Assembly (NCBI GenBank): GCA_002722245.1
Contig: PBLA01000026.1
Location: forward strand, 62,001 to 126,000
Source: Flavobacteriales bacterium
GTDB taxonomy: Bacteria > Bacteroidota > Bacteroidia > Flavobacteriales_C > GCA-002722245
Direction: 5' to 3'
Length of the DNA: 64,000 nucleotides
The position numbers and the translations under genes were made by a program. Shown in pieces: positions 27,748-35,424 of this stretch. The first letter of the stretch is position 1, and each line of letters begins with the position of its first letter. The notes beneath the pieces were generated by a model. The model did no database searches, was not told where the DNA came from, and saw only the letters and a list, made by a program, of their open reading frames with translations.

Positions 27748-28959
27748 ATGAAAAAAGTAGTTCTATCATTATCAATCATAACTGCTGCACTAACAATACA
27801 CGCGCAATGTGGATCTGTCGATAAAGGAATAAGGTTACTAAGGACAAATGATATTGCTGGTGCGCAGAAAAACTTTGAGGCAGCAGGCGTGGAAATAAAG
27901 CAAGCCGAAAATGATAAAAAACCTTTAGAAGATAAATGCTATGCCAAGTACTATTATGGTTCAGGGAGTTCAATACTAAACAACTTCCAAAACAACAAAC
28001 CGAAAGAATTGGCTGATCGTGTAAGTATGTTGGATAAAGCACAAGAGTTTTTTGAAAAGTTTTTTGCTTTAAACTACCAAGATAAACAATACAATGTAAT
28101 GGCAGTTACGGAATTAGAAGCCATTGCAAATAATCAAAAAAACATTGCGGTGGATTATTACAGTAAAAAAGATTATTCAACCTCTCTTAAATTATTAGAA
28201 CAGTGCATAAGCAACAAAGCAAAATTAGGTGTGAATCATTTAGATCTGCATGCCTATCAAAGTGCAAGTATTGTTGCAAATGCGTTGGGAGAATATGATA
28301 AAGCCATTGAGTATAATGATGTATTAATCAAAAACCCACAATTAAAAATTGCAAATAAAGTAAACAATCAGGAAGTTAACCTGGTTAAAAAGTCTGAATA
28401 CTTAAACAATGCAGGAGATGTTGAAAAAGCATTGGCTGTTCTTGATTCAGCAGAAAAAGTATTTCCAACAAGTCTTCCCATTAAAAAGAAAAAGCTTCAA
28501 ATTTATACAGAAGTTAACGATGATGATTCAGCACTTAATCTTTTAGTAGAACTCACGAAAACAGTTACTGATGATGTACGCTATTACGTGATTATGGGAA
28601 GAATCTATAATAATAAAGGATTCACTAAAGAAAGTTACGACGCATACACTAAAGCACTTCAAATCGATGATAAAAACAAGTTAGCCATTTTTGGATTAGG
28701 AGCTTATTACATCAACCGTTCTAATGAATACGTAAATAGCTTAAATGGAGTTGGGAATTCAGCTTCAGATCAAGCCGCAAAATCAGGAACATTGGAAGAA
28801 CAAAACAAAAATTTCGATAAAGCCATTTTTTACTTTAATCAATACCTTGAGTTAGAGCCTGGTGATCGAAGCGCTTTGAATGCCTTAAAAAAGATATACA
28901 AAGCCAAAGGCGATGAAGGAAAAGTAGAAGAAATCAATAAAAAATTATTAGGAGAATAG
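27748..28959 (+). CDS. Tetratricopeptide-repeat protein
   Basis: A 403-residue secreted protein (MKKVVLSLSIITAALTIHAQ) with helical repeats over the whole length. Clear TPR units are GEYDKAIEYNDVLIKNPQL, GDVEKALAVLDSAEKVFPT, GFTKESYDAYTKALQIDDK and FDKAIFYFNQYLELEPGDR. These form a scaffold for protein contacts in the periplasm. I cannot name a partner. A perfect terminator starts 29 bp after the stop, and the next gene begins immediately after that terminator's T tract. It is probably transcribed alone. Confidence 0.85.
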   Translation: MKKVVLSLSIITAALTIHAQCGSVDKGIRLLRTNDIAGAQKNFEAAGVEIKQAENDKKPLEDKCYAKYYYGSGSSILNNFQNNKPKELADRVSMLDKAQEFFEKFFALNYQDKQYNVMAVTELEAIANNQKNIAVDYYSKKDYSTSLKLLEQCISNKAKLGVNHLDLHAYQSASIVANALGEYDKAIEYNDVLIKNPQLKIANKVNNQEVNLVKKSEYLNNAGDVEKALAVLDSAEKVFPTSLPIKKKKLQIYTEVNDDDSALNLLVELTKTVTDDVRYYVIMGRIYNNKGFTKESYDAYTKALQIDDKNKLAIFGLGAYYINRSNEYVNSLNGVGNSASDQAAKSGTLEEQNKNFDKAIFYFNQYLELEPGDRSALNALKKIYKAKGDEGKVEEINKKLLGE

Positions 28960-28987
28960 AAGCAAATAATGCAGAAAGAGTAAATTT

Positions 28988-29011
28988 GCGCCTCAATCGA
29001 GGCGCTTTTTT
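28988..29011 (+). terminator. Rho-independent terminator of the TPR gene
   Basis: A perfect 7 bp GC-rich stem (GCGCCTC / GAGGCGC, loop AATC) followed by T6. The T tract ends one base before the ATG at 29012. Confidence 0.9.
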
Positions 29012-29782
29012 ATGTTTGATACGTTCATAACATTTCTTAACACCATAAAGTCTTATAAGGTGTTTCTCTCAATTGTATTGATACTTTCTGTAATTGGTGC
29101 ATGCATTAATGAGTTGCACTATAAACCCGTATATTCTGCAAAATTTGAAGTAGCACCTCATTTTGAATTTGCTTATGATCTTGGAGAACAATTAAAGCAA
29201 CTTGCCAAAAATGTGAACATCAGTGATTCCATTGAAAGATATAAACGAACTGGATTAACAATTCCAAATAATGGACTTTTTAATTGTTCTGTGACTAAAA
29301 TAAAAGCACCAGCAGAAGGCAATTTTAAACACATCAAGTTGCGATTCAATATCGAAACTCATCATACTTCTCAAAAGCAACTTCTATTAATAGATTCTTT
29401 TCTTGTGAAATTTTGTGATGATTTCATATTCGATCCAAAAAGAAAATATAAAGGAATGGAAGTCCTTAAAAGTAAGTTAAAAGCCTTTTCCAATGAAGAC
29501 ACCTCACTTATTCGTAATTATTCAAAAACAAAAAATTTTTTCAAAGATGAACTTTCTAAGAAGGGAGTAGAGGTGTCGGATCAAATAATTCATGAAATTA
29601 TACATGCTCAACTACAAGGCGAATTAAACAATGCACAAACCAACAATTATAATACAACTTTAAATAAGAGTTTAGAACCTAAAAAACGGATATTTTCAGG
29701 CATTCAAATCTTTTTAATGATCACATTTTTACCCAGTATTCTTATCACGGCCATACTTCGTGCAAAAGAATATGACAAATAG
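29012..29782 (+). CDS. Wzz-like two-helix membrane protein
   Basis: A 256-residue protein with a membrane helix at about 19-37 (VFLSIVLILSVIGACINEL), a soluble middle and a second helix at about 232-250 (IFLMITFLPSILITAIL). The layout, short cytosolic N-terminus and large periplasmic domain starting KPVYSAKFEVAP, recalls Wzz/chain-length-determinant proteins, but the usual Pro/Gly motif near the second helix is weak and no capsule genes are nearby. The start ATG directly follows a terminator T tract, which is unusual; a later ATG would lose the first helix, so 29012 is kept. Confidence 0.7.
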   Translation: MFDTFITFLNTIKSYKVFLSIVLILSVIGACINELHYKPVYSAKFEVAPHFEFAYDLGEQLKQLAKNVNISDSIERYKRTGLTIPNNGLFNCSVTKIKAPAEGNFKHIKLRFNIETHHTSQKQLLLIDSFLVKFCDDFIFDPKRKYKGMEVLKSKLKAFSNEDTSLIRNYSKTKNFFKDELSKKGVEVSDQIIHEIIHAQLQGELNNAQTNNYNTTLNKSLEPKKRIFSGIQIFLMITFLPSILITAILRAKEYDK

Positions 29783-29888
29783 AGAAGAGGCTTGGTTGTA
29801 AAATGTAAATAACGTTAATTTTCACCATTCACATTCCACGTTAATTCAGTTCTCGAATTTTTGTATTATTGCATAACAATTACTTATC

Positions 29889-30356
29889 ATGAAAAAGATC
29901 GCCTATCTTATCCCAGTATTACTTCTTTTTATTATAAATGCATGTGAGATTGATAACTCAGGATGTACCGATCCAGACGCTATCAATTTTGATGGCAGTG
30001 CAGAAGTAGAAAGTAACAACTGCAAATATGAAGGAAGATTAACTTTGTGGTATGCCGAAGCAAGCACAGATCTATTCTCTGAATATAATATTCATTCACT
30101 ACGATTTTATGTAAACAATGAGCTCATTGATTCAACATCATCAACCTTGTTCTTTACATCTGCACCTTTATGCGAAGCAGAACTTGCAGTATCTACAACA
30201 CAAGATTTAGATCAACTCAAAGAAAAAGATTTCACCATAAAAGTAGTGGATGAAGAGGAAGATATCGTGTGGGAATATTCTATAGAGTTCATTGCCAATG
30301 CATGTAAAGTATTTGAGCTTAAAGAAAAGGACATGTATCCATACCTGGTTAACTAA
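29889..30356 (+). CDS. Lipoprotein with GCTDP motif
   Basis: A 155-residue lipoprotein (lipobox INAC, Cys19). The mature N-terminus has GCTDPDAINFDGSAEVESNN followed by a Cys, a unit common in secreted Bacteroidota proteins with the form GCTD-x-x-A-x-N-(Y/F)-x-x-x-A-x-x-(D/N)-x-x-C; it is a small disulfide-linked module of unknown role. The remainder is a beta-rich domain of about 110 residues with two further cysteines (APLCEAEL, NACKVFEL). It is a single gene with a short upstream region. Function unknown. Confidence 0.77.
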   Translation: MKKIAYLIPVLLLFIINACEIDNSGCTDPDAINFDGSAEVESNNCKYEGRLTLWYAEASTDLFSEYNIHSLRFYVNNELIDSTSSTLFFTSAPLCEAELAVSTTQDLDQLKEKDFTIKVVDEEEDIVWEYSIEFIANACKVFELKEKDMYPYLVN

Positions 30357-30537
30357 TACAATTATTTTCTAAAACGTTTTTTTCGTGTTACCCGTGTAGT
30401 ATTTCTGCGTTAAGGTTGGAAATGAAGAGTATTTTGTTTTAAAAAGTAGCGTTTTAAAACAAACCAGAGCAACCATCAAATGATTGCTTCGTTTTCATTT
30501 CAATTGTAATTATATAAACAACCTTAACAATTTTATT

Positions 30538-31539
30538 ATGAGAAAAACTATTTTTTCAATTGCACTAATTTCTGCAGTTGCCCTAATGTCATGTGAAAAA
30601 GATGAAACCGAAAAAAACATCGATGAGCCAATAGAAAACTTTGAAAGCTTGGAATCATTTTTTGAAAGTCAGGAAGTTGAGTCTGTTACAAAAACATTCA
30701 ATGCAGAAGAAGGATTTGAATTCAAAACGGAAAAAGGAACAGTAGTTAAAATTCCCGCCAATGCATTTACAGACAAAAATGGTAAAATCGTATCGGGTGA
30801 GGTAGATTTTAAAATTAAAGAAGTATTCTCTACAAGTGATATCATTTTTTCCGAAATCTTCCCGATTTCCAATGGAAACCCATTAAATTCTGGTGGAGAA
30901 TTTTTCACAGAAGCATTTCAAGGAGGTGCAGCTTTAGATCTTGCAGACGGAAAGGATATAGAGCTTGAAATTCCAGCACAAGCCGAAGATCCAAATATGG
31001 AACTATTCTTTGCAGGAGAAGAAGAATTTATGGATTCAGTTGATTGGGGAGATCCAATGGACACTGTTCTTGTTTGGGAGGATGAGCCAAATAACCAAGG
31101 TTGGGAGAATGAGCCCTGGGGAAATGGGTTTTACTCAGGTTTCACATTTCAGGATGCAAGTGGAACATATTCTATTAATATCGATCAATTAGGTTGGGGG
31201 AATATAGATGCGTTTTTATGGGTAGACTATTTTGATATCACATTTACTTGTACAGGTTTAGAAGGATTAAATGAAAATAATTTAACCGTATATAGTATTT
31301 TCAAAGATCAAAATACAGTTTGGCCATGTGGTGAAGGTTGGGGTTCAATTAGTGATAATGTCATCCATGAAACACATTTAGCAGATGTACCAATGAATGT
31401 TTTAGCTATTGCTGTAGTAGATGAGCAATTATATTATGGAATACTTGACGTAACGCCTGAAGAAGGAATTGATTATGACATCGTTATGAAGACCACCACT
31501 TCCGAAAAATTAGAGGAATTGATTAACGACTTACCCTAA
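30538..31539 (+). CDS. Lipoprotein with ZU5-like domain
   Basis: A 333-residue lipoprotein starting at ATG 30538 (lipobox LMSC, Cys19). Residues about 45-160 carry a ZU5-like pattern common in Bacteroidota surface proteins: FKTEKGTVVKIPANAFTDKNG, GEVDFKIKEVFS, FPISNGNPLNSGGEFF and GAALDLADGKDIELEIPA. The C-terminal part is Trp- and acid-rich (EDEPNNQGWENEPWGNGFYS), possibly for carbohydrate or protein contact. Codons upstream of 30538 (from 30484) lack a signal and are unlikely. A clear terminator follows. Confidence 0.8.
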   Translation: MRKTIFSIALISAVALMSCEKDETEKNIDEPIENFESLESFFESQEVESVTKTFNAEEGFEFKTEKGTVVKIPANAFTDKNGKIVSGEVDFKIKEVFSTSDIIFSEIFPISNGNPLNSGGEFFTEAFQGGAALDLADGKDIELEIPAQAEDPNMELFFAGEEEFMDSVDWGDPMDTVLVWEDEPNNQGWENEPWGNGFYSGFTFQDASGTYSINIDQLGWGNIDAFLWVDYFDITFTCTGLEGLNENNLTVYSIFKDQNTVWPCGEGWGSISDNVIHETHLADVPMNVLAIAVVDEQLYYGILDVTPEEGIDYDIVMKTTTSEKLEELINDLP

Positions 31540-31560
31540 ATAATCTGAAGCATTTTAACA

Positions 31561-31587
31561 AAAAAGGAGCCAAGCGCTCCTTTTTTT
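31561..31587 (+). terminator. Rho-independent terminator
   Basis: An 8 bp stem (AAAGGAGC / GCTCCTTT, loop CAAGC) preceded by A-rich sequence and followed by T7, 22 bp after the ZU5-like lipoprotein stop. Confidence 0.85.
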
Positions 31588-31751
31588 GGTAGCTCAAAAG
31601 CTATACGGAATTATATTAAAAAATATTGGCCGAACAGTTATGCAAGAGGAATGAACATCTTCATATAATTGGTATCTTAATAAAATCGGCAGTTCGTTTA
31701 CCATGCAACCCAAACTATTATTTAGAGTCCTTCAATTACTAAAAAACTATT

Positions 31752-32408
31752 ATGACACGGAAACAATCTTCTTCTTTTTCCTCAAGTAAAACTACGCTTA
31801 TTGTAAGTGCATTATTTTTAGCTTTTTTTATTTTATCATGCAGCAAGGATTTAAGCAGAAATAAAAGAATAAGAGCAAATGGGAAAGCATACTTTAAAAA
31901 AAATCCAACAGTTGTTCCCAACATAAACTTTATCATTGAATATCGTGATTCAATTGACTCCACAAATGGAATAATAATAACAAGATCAGGAGAAATAGTT
32001 GAATATAAATTTATTCATCCAATTTCAAATATTTTATCACCGGGTACCTATGAGGAAATAATAGAATATTTTGATGATGCTTATTTAAGTGATATGTACC
32101 AAACATCGAATTCATCTATTCTAAAAGCGGATTCTATCTCATTAACAATGATGGAGGATTACAGCGCAATAACTGATAGTATTACCTATTGCTATTCTGT
32201 GCCCTCAAATCACAGATGTAATCTTTACCAAATACAACATGCCGAAACAAATGAATCGTGTTATCCCATACGGATTTTAGAGGGAAAGTATGAAAACAAT
32301 TGGTACGTGCCAACAGCGCAACCAGCTGAAATATTAAGTCTTCTAAATTCTACATTATCTGAAAGTGGTGGGTTGGATTTAATCTATTGGGAGCATTACG
32401 GATTTTAA
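31752..32408 (+). CDS. Lipoprotein of unknown function
   Basis: A 218-residue protein with a long hydrophilic lead (about 14 residues, Ser-rich) before a membrane-like stretch (TTLIVSALFLAFFILSC) ending in a lipobox at Cys30. The mature part has four cysteines (TYCYSVPSNHRCNLY, ESCYPIRI) and no recognisable domain. It is the last gene before the repeat-rich boundary of the accessory region. I do not know its role. Confidence 0.68.
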   Translation: MTRKQSSSFSSSKTTLIVSALFLAFFILSCSKDLSRNKRIRANGKAYFKKNPTVVPNINFIIEYRDSIDSTNGIIITRSGEIVEYKFIHPISNILSPGTYEEIIEYFDDAYLSDMYQTSNSSILKADSISLTMMEDYSAITDSITYCYSVPSNHRCNLYQIQHAETNESCYPIRILEGKYENNWYVPTAQPAEILSLLNSTLSESGGLDLIYWEHYGF

Positions 32409-32472
32409 TTATAAAAACTTCTAAACACAACTCGTGTTAATATATCTAGGAAAAAGGTTTGTGAACTTAACT

Positions 32473-32560
32473 GAAATTGAGAATGAACCCCCCATATTAG
32501 GTCATTTTGGTACTATTAAAATGAGAATAGCGTCAAAAATTCAAATTGAGTTGAGAATGG
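32473..32560. repeat. GAGAAT repeat block, copy 1
   Basis: Contains the 15-mer GAAATTGAGAATGAA (32473-32487) and the 13-mer TTAAAATGAGAAT (32516-32528), then further AAATTGAG/TTGAGAAT units to 32557. The same two words occur in the same order and orientation at 35309-35323 and 35338-35350. Serial short repeats of this sort resemble the end of an IS21-type transposon, but no transposase is present. Confidence 0.6.
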
Positions 32561-32574
32561 TATTGAATCCCGCC

Positions 32575-32610
32575 GATATCTATCGCTCTGTTCGTTACAT
32601 TAAGGATTGA
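32575..32610 (+). pseudogene. Remnant of a FISUMP gene 3' end
   Basis: The last codons read DIYRSVRYIKD and stop. The final 25 bases match the end of the intact FISUMP gene (33314-33338) at 23 positions. The sequence upstream does not match, so only the 3' tip is left of an earlier copy. Confidence 0.7.
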
Positions 32611-32627
32611 TTTAATACATTTGAAAA

Positions 32628-33338
32628 ATGAAAAAGATACTACTAGGAACATTAGCCCTCGTAATGATTGCAATCTCTGGATGTAAGAAAAAAGATAATA
32701 ATGATGAATCTACTATAGGGGAGACGAAAACTTGTAATGAAATCGATTTTACCTGGAACGATGTGACCAATCCTACGACTGGTAAAACATGGATGGATCG
32801 GAACCTCGGAGCAAGCCGATTAGCAACGAGTTCCACAGATAGTTTGGCTTACGGCGATCTCTATCAGTGGGGGCGAGGATCCGATGGACATCAGTGTAGA
32901 GAATCAACTACTACTTCAACAAAAAGTTCTACTGATACGCCTGGACATGGAAATTATATTATTACTAATGACGCTCCTGATCCAACAGATGACTGGAGAG
33001 AACCACAAAACGATAATTTATGGCAAGGAGTTGACGGAATCAATAACCCGTGTCCTAATGGATATAGGCTTCCAACGAAAACAGAATGGGAAGAGGAAAT
33101 TGAATCCTGGACTAGTGAAAATTCAGATGGAGCTTACGGTTCTGTTTTAAAATTACCCATAGCGGGATGGCGTATCCACAGCAATGGTTGGCTCTACAAT
33201 GTAGGTACTCTCGGCTACTATTGGAGTAGTACGGCTAGTGGTACAAATGCAAGCCGCCTTTACTTCAATAGTAGCTCTGCCGGCATGTTCACCAGTACTC
33301 GAGCTTACGGTTTCTCTGTACGTTGCATTAAGGATTGA
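32628..33338 (+). CDS. FISUMP-domain lipoprotein
   Basis: A 236-residue lipoprotein (lipobox ISGC, Cys19) with the Fibrobacter succinogenes major paralogous domain: TWMDRNLGASR near residue 55, then YGDLYQWGRGSDGHQCRES, NPCPNGYRLPTKTEWEEE, and YYWSSTASGTN with the final GFSVRCIKD. The fold is related to formylglycine-generating-enzyme-like lectin folds; in surface proteins it is thought to bind, not catalyse. FISUMP genes often occur in many copies; here one remnant of another copy lies immediately upstream (32575-32610). Confidence 0.9.
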   Translation: MKKILLGTLALVMIAISGCKKKDNNDESTIGETKTCNEIDFTWNDVTNPTTGKTWMDRNLGASRLATSSTDSLAYGDLYQWGRGSDGHQCRESTTTSTKSSTDTPGHGNYIITNDAPDPTDDWREPQNDNLWQGVDGINNPCPNGYRLPTKTEWEEEIESWTSENSDGAYGSVLKLPIAGWRIHSNGWLYNVGTLGYYWSSTASGTNASRLYFNSSSAGMFTSTRAYGFSVRCIKD

Positions 33339-33379
33339 AATTCAGCTATGATTTTAGATTATAGGGACCGTAGTAAAGG

Positions 33380-33997
33380 ATGTATAGTGTGAAAGCTATT
33401 AGGAATAATTCAGAGTTATCTTCCGAGCAAAAATTAGACAGGATAGCCGTTTTAATGTCAGTTGGAGCGAAGGATATAATTGAGTTTTCTGAATCTCAAG
33501 CCGATAATATTAACGAAGGAAATACTGGGATTCAAGAAAAGAGATACTCAACCTCAGATCAAATTGCAGCAGATTTTCATCCAACTGCGGATAGCCCATT
33601 AAAAGATGATGTCAATAGTTTATATTACGCAAACAAAGGGAAATATACCTCTGGTGAAATTATAAAGCCTGGAATGAAAAATTATGATGAGACTAAGGCT
33701 GATTATATAAAACGAGGTATCCTAGATGAAAACTATCCTGATCAACCATTTAACATTGTTAAATTTCAAGCGAAAATAACAGGAACAGCTGTTAATGATC
33801 AAAATGAAATAAAAGTAAGAGGAATGTTCCTGTATAAATCAGGAAATGAAAACATTACAAAAATGTTTAGAAAGGCTTCAAGAGCTTTAGGGAAGAGTCC
33901 TAAAGTTTATGAAGGAAAGGGAAAGAAAAGAATTGCGAAAAAGCTGAATAAAGAGGGGAAAACAATAACTAAACCAGCGCCGGAAAAGAAAAAATAG
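33380..33997 (+). CDS. Protein of unknown function, basic C-terminus
   Basis: A 205-residue protein with no signal or membrane segment. The N-terminal half is acidic and helical (SSEQKLDRIAVLMSVGAKDII), the middle has HPTADSPLKDDVNSLYYANKG, and the C-terminal 30 residues are Lys-rich (KGKKRIAKKLNKEGKTIT, KPAPEKKK). A stop codon two codons before the ATG closes the frame upstream. The layout could be the end of a larger toxin-like or structural protein that was cut by recombination, but no upstream part is present. The next gene starts directly at its stop codon, so they are co-transcribed. Confidence 0.65.
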   Translation: MYSVKAIRNNSELSSEQKLDRIAVLMSVGAKDIIEFSESQADNINEGNTGIQEKRYSTSDQIAADFHPTADSPLKDDVNSLYYANKGKYTSGEIIKPGMKNYDETKADYIKRGILDENYPDQPFNIVKFQAKITGTAVNDQNEIKVRGMFLYKSGNENITKMFRKASRALGKSPKVYEGKGKKRIAKKLNKEGKTITKPAPEKKK

Positions 33998-34645
33998 ATG
34001 AAAACAATATATTCAATTTTACTATTATGTTTATTTGGGAAAGGATTCTCTCAAACGTCAGAAGTTTTAAATTTTAGATTCGATAGTTTGGAGTATAATA
34101 TTACAGTTGAGGATTCTATAGTATCTGGGAAATACACTGTGTTCTTAAACGATAAACTTTTTCTTACTGGACGAATTCAAGGATTTGAAGGATCCAAGGT
34201 TGTTAAAGACCTTTTTACGAAATCAATTAATGAAAACACTTTAGATTCAATAATTACAAACTCTGTAAAAGATTCTATTAGTGGATACTACAACAAAGAA
34301 GGCTGTTTTTTTTACAGAGGAATGAATAAATTATCTAAATCTGGAGGTAAAACTTCATTTATTGCCAATGATACTCTTTTTGTAAAATATCCAAATGGCA
34401 ATTTAAAATCAATCATATACGATTCAGAAGTAAATGGAGTAAAATTTAACTTTACCAAATCTTTTCAGGAAAATGGTTTGTTTACAGGGTTATACATGCG
34501 ACTAGAAGATGGTGACGATGATTCTTTACATTTTATTAATTTAAAGTGGGATAAGTCTGGTAATATTGAATTTTTAAAGCTTTCTAACTCTACAAATTTG
34601 GACAATGATTGTCAGTATGAAAAATCTTTTCATTTTAAGAAATAA
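33998..34645 (+). CDS. Secreted protein of unknown function
   Basis: A 215-residue protein with a signal peptide (MKTIYSILLLCLFGKGFSQ). It has one MORN-like stretch (VKYPNGNLKSIIYDSEVNG) in a beta-rich body. It abuts the basic protein gene with no spacing; translation is likely coupled. A role as partner of that protein is possible from position only. It is followed by a gap of about 780 bp with repeats. Confidence 0.68.
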   Translation: MKTIYSILLLCLFGKGFSQTSEVLNFRFDSLEYNITVEDSIVSGKYTVFLNDKLFLTGRIQGFEGSKVVKDLFTKSINENTLDSIITNSVKDSISGYYNKEGCFFYRGMNKLSKSGGKTSFIANDTLFVKYPNGNLKSIIYDSEVNGVKFNFTKSFQENGLFTGLYMRLEDGDDDSLHFINLKWDKSGNIEFLKLSNSTNLDNDCQYEKSFHFKK

Positions 34646-35118
34646 CAAGTGAATTTTCATATTCTTTATGTTGCTAAAGTTTTGATCCTTTTGAAGTAAC
34701 CAATTTAACAATACTAGTTATAGATAGAACAATTAAAGAATTCTATAAGCTACTAAAATCACTCAACCTAAAGGAACTGTCTAATTTGAATAAAAACCTC
34801 TTAAATAGCTTTAAAATATGTTTTAAACCCTATAGTAAAGGTTTAAGTTCGTCTTTTCAACTTATCGCAACAAACCTTTCCTTGTTCCCAGTAGTTATAA
34901 ACTACAGGGGACGGGGAAGAATAAACTTCTATATTAAATTTGTCTATCCATACTTACTCTTTTAATAAGACTGAGTCATCATTCTCAATTTTAGTTAACG
35001 TTCACAATAGTTAAATGTATATTCTTGAAGGACATTCATAAAAACTTTATTTAACATAATATTAATTATAAGCAAGGAGCAGGTGAATATAAATAATACA
35101 AAGGTTTGGGAAATTTGT
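34646..35118. other. AT-rich gap without a gene
   Basis: No supported gene. The stretch is AT-rich with stops in all frames and looks like decayed sequence between the secreted-protein pair and the inverted-repeat element at 35119-35424. Confidence 0.5.
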
Positions 35119-35424
35119 ATGTAATGGTTAATTTAAATCTGGAATATCACATCATGTTAAATTCGGAAAGAAAAAAACAAGATTATATAATAAAGCGCTG
35201 TAAAACAACATCTTATTTGTTTTTTTATGTACTTAAAACCTTGCGTTTTATAAATTAATTTGTACCGAAATATGCTATACCTAAAACAAAATATGAATCT
35301 TTTGTACCGAAATTGAGAATGAAATGTGAATGACATTTTAAAATGAGAATGTCGCAAAGGGTTAAATTGAGAATTATATTGTCAGACTTATTAACTTATT
35401 CCAGATTTAAATTAACCATTACAT
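35119..35424. mobile_element. MITE-like element with 27 bp perfect inverted repeats
   Basis: 35119-35145 and 35398-35424 are exact reverse complements over 27 bases (left arm begins ATGTAATGGTTAATTT). The 252 bp between them holds the second GAGAAT repeat block (35309-35375) and no believable gene. The right arm ends on the last base of the stop codon of the sacsin-like gene. No target-site duplication was recognised. It may be a small non-autonomous element or the joined ends of a larger lost one. Confidence 0.6.
35309..35375. repeat. GAGAAT repeat block, copy 2
   Basis: Carries the same 15-mer (35309-35323) and 13-mer (35338-35350) as copy 1 at 32473, with 29 instead of 43 bases between their starts, and a further AAATTGAGAAT at 35364-35374. 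It lies inside the inverted-repeat element. Confidence 0.6.

Noticed and set aside
32616..32623. TACATTTG, a match to the Bacteroidota -7 box
   Set aside because: It lies 4 bases before the FISUMP start codon, too close for a normal leader, and no -33 box is in place.
35157..35357. 66-residue reading frame on the minus strand
   Set aside because: It lies inside the inverted-repeat element, is full of aromatic and basic residues typical of AT-rich non-coding DNA, and spans the GAGAAT repeats.
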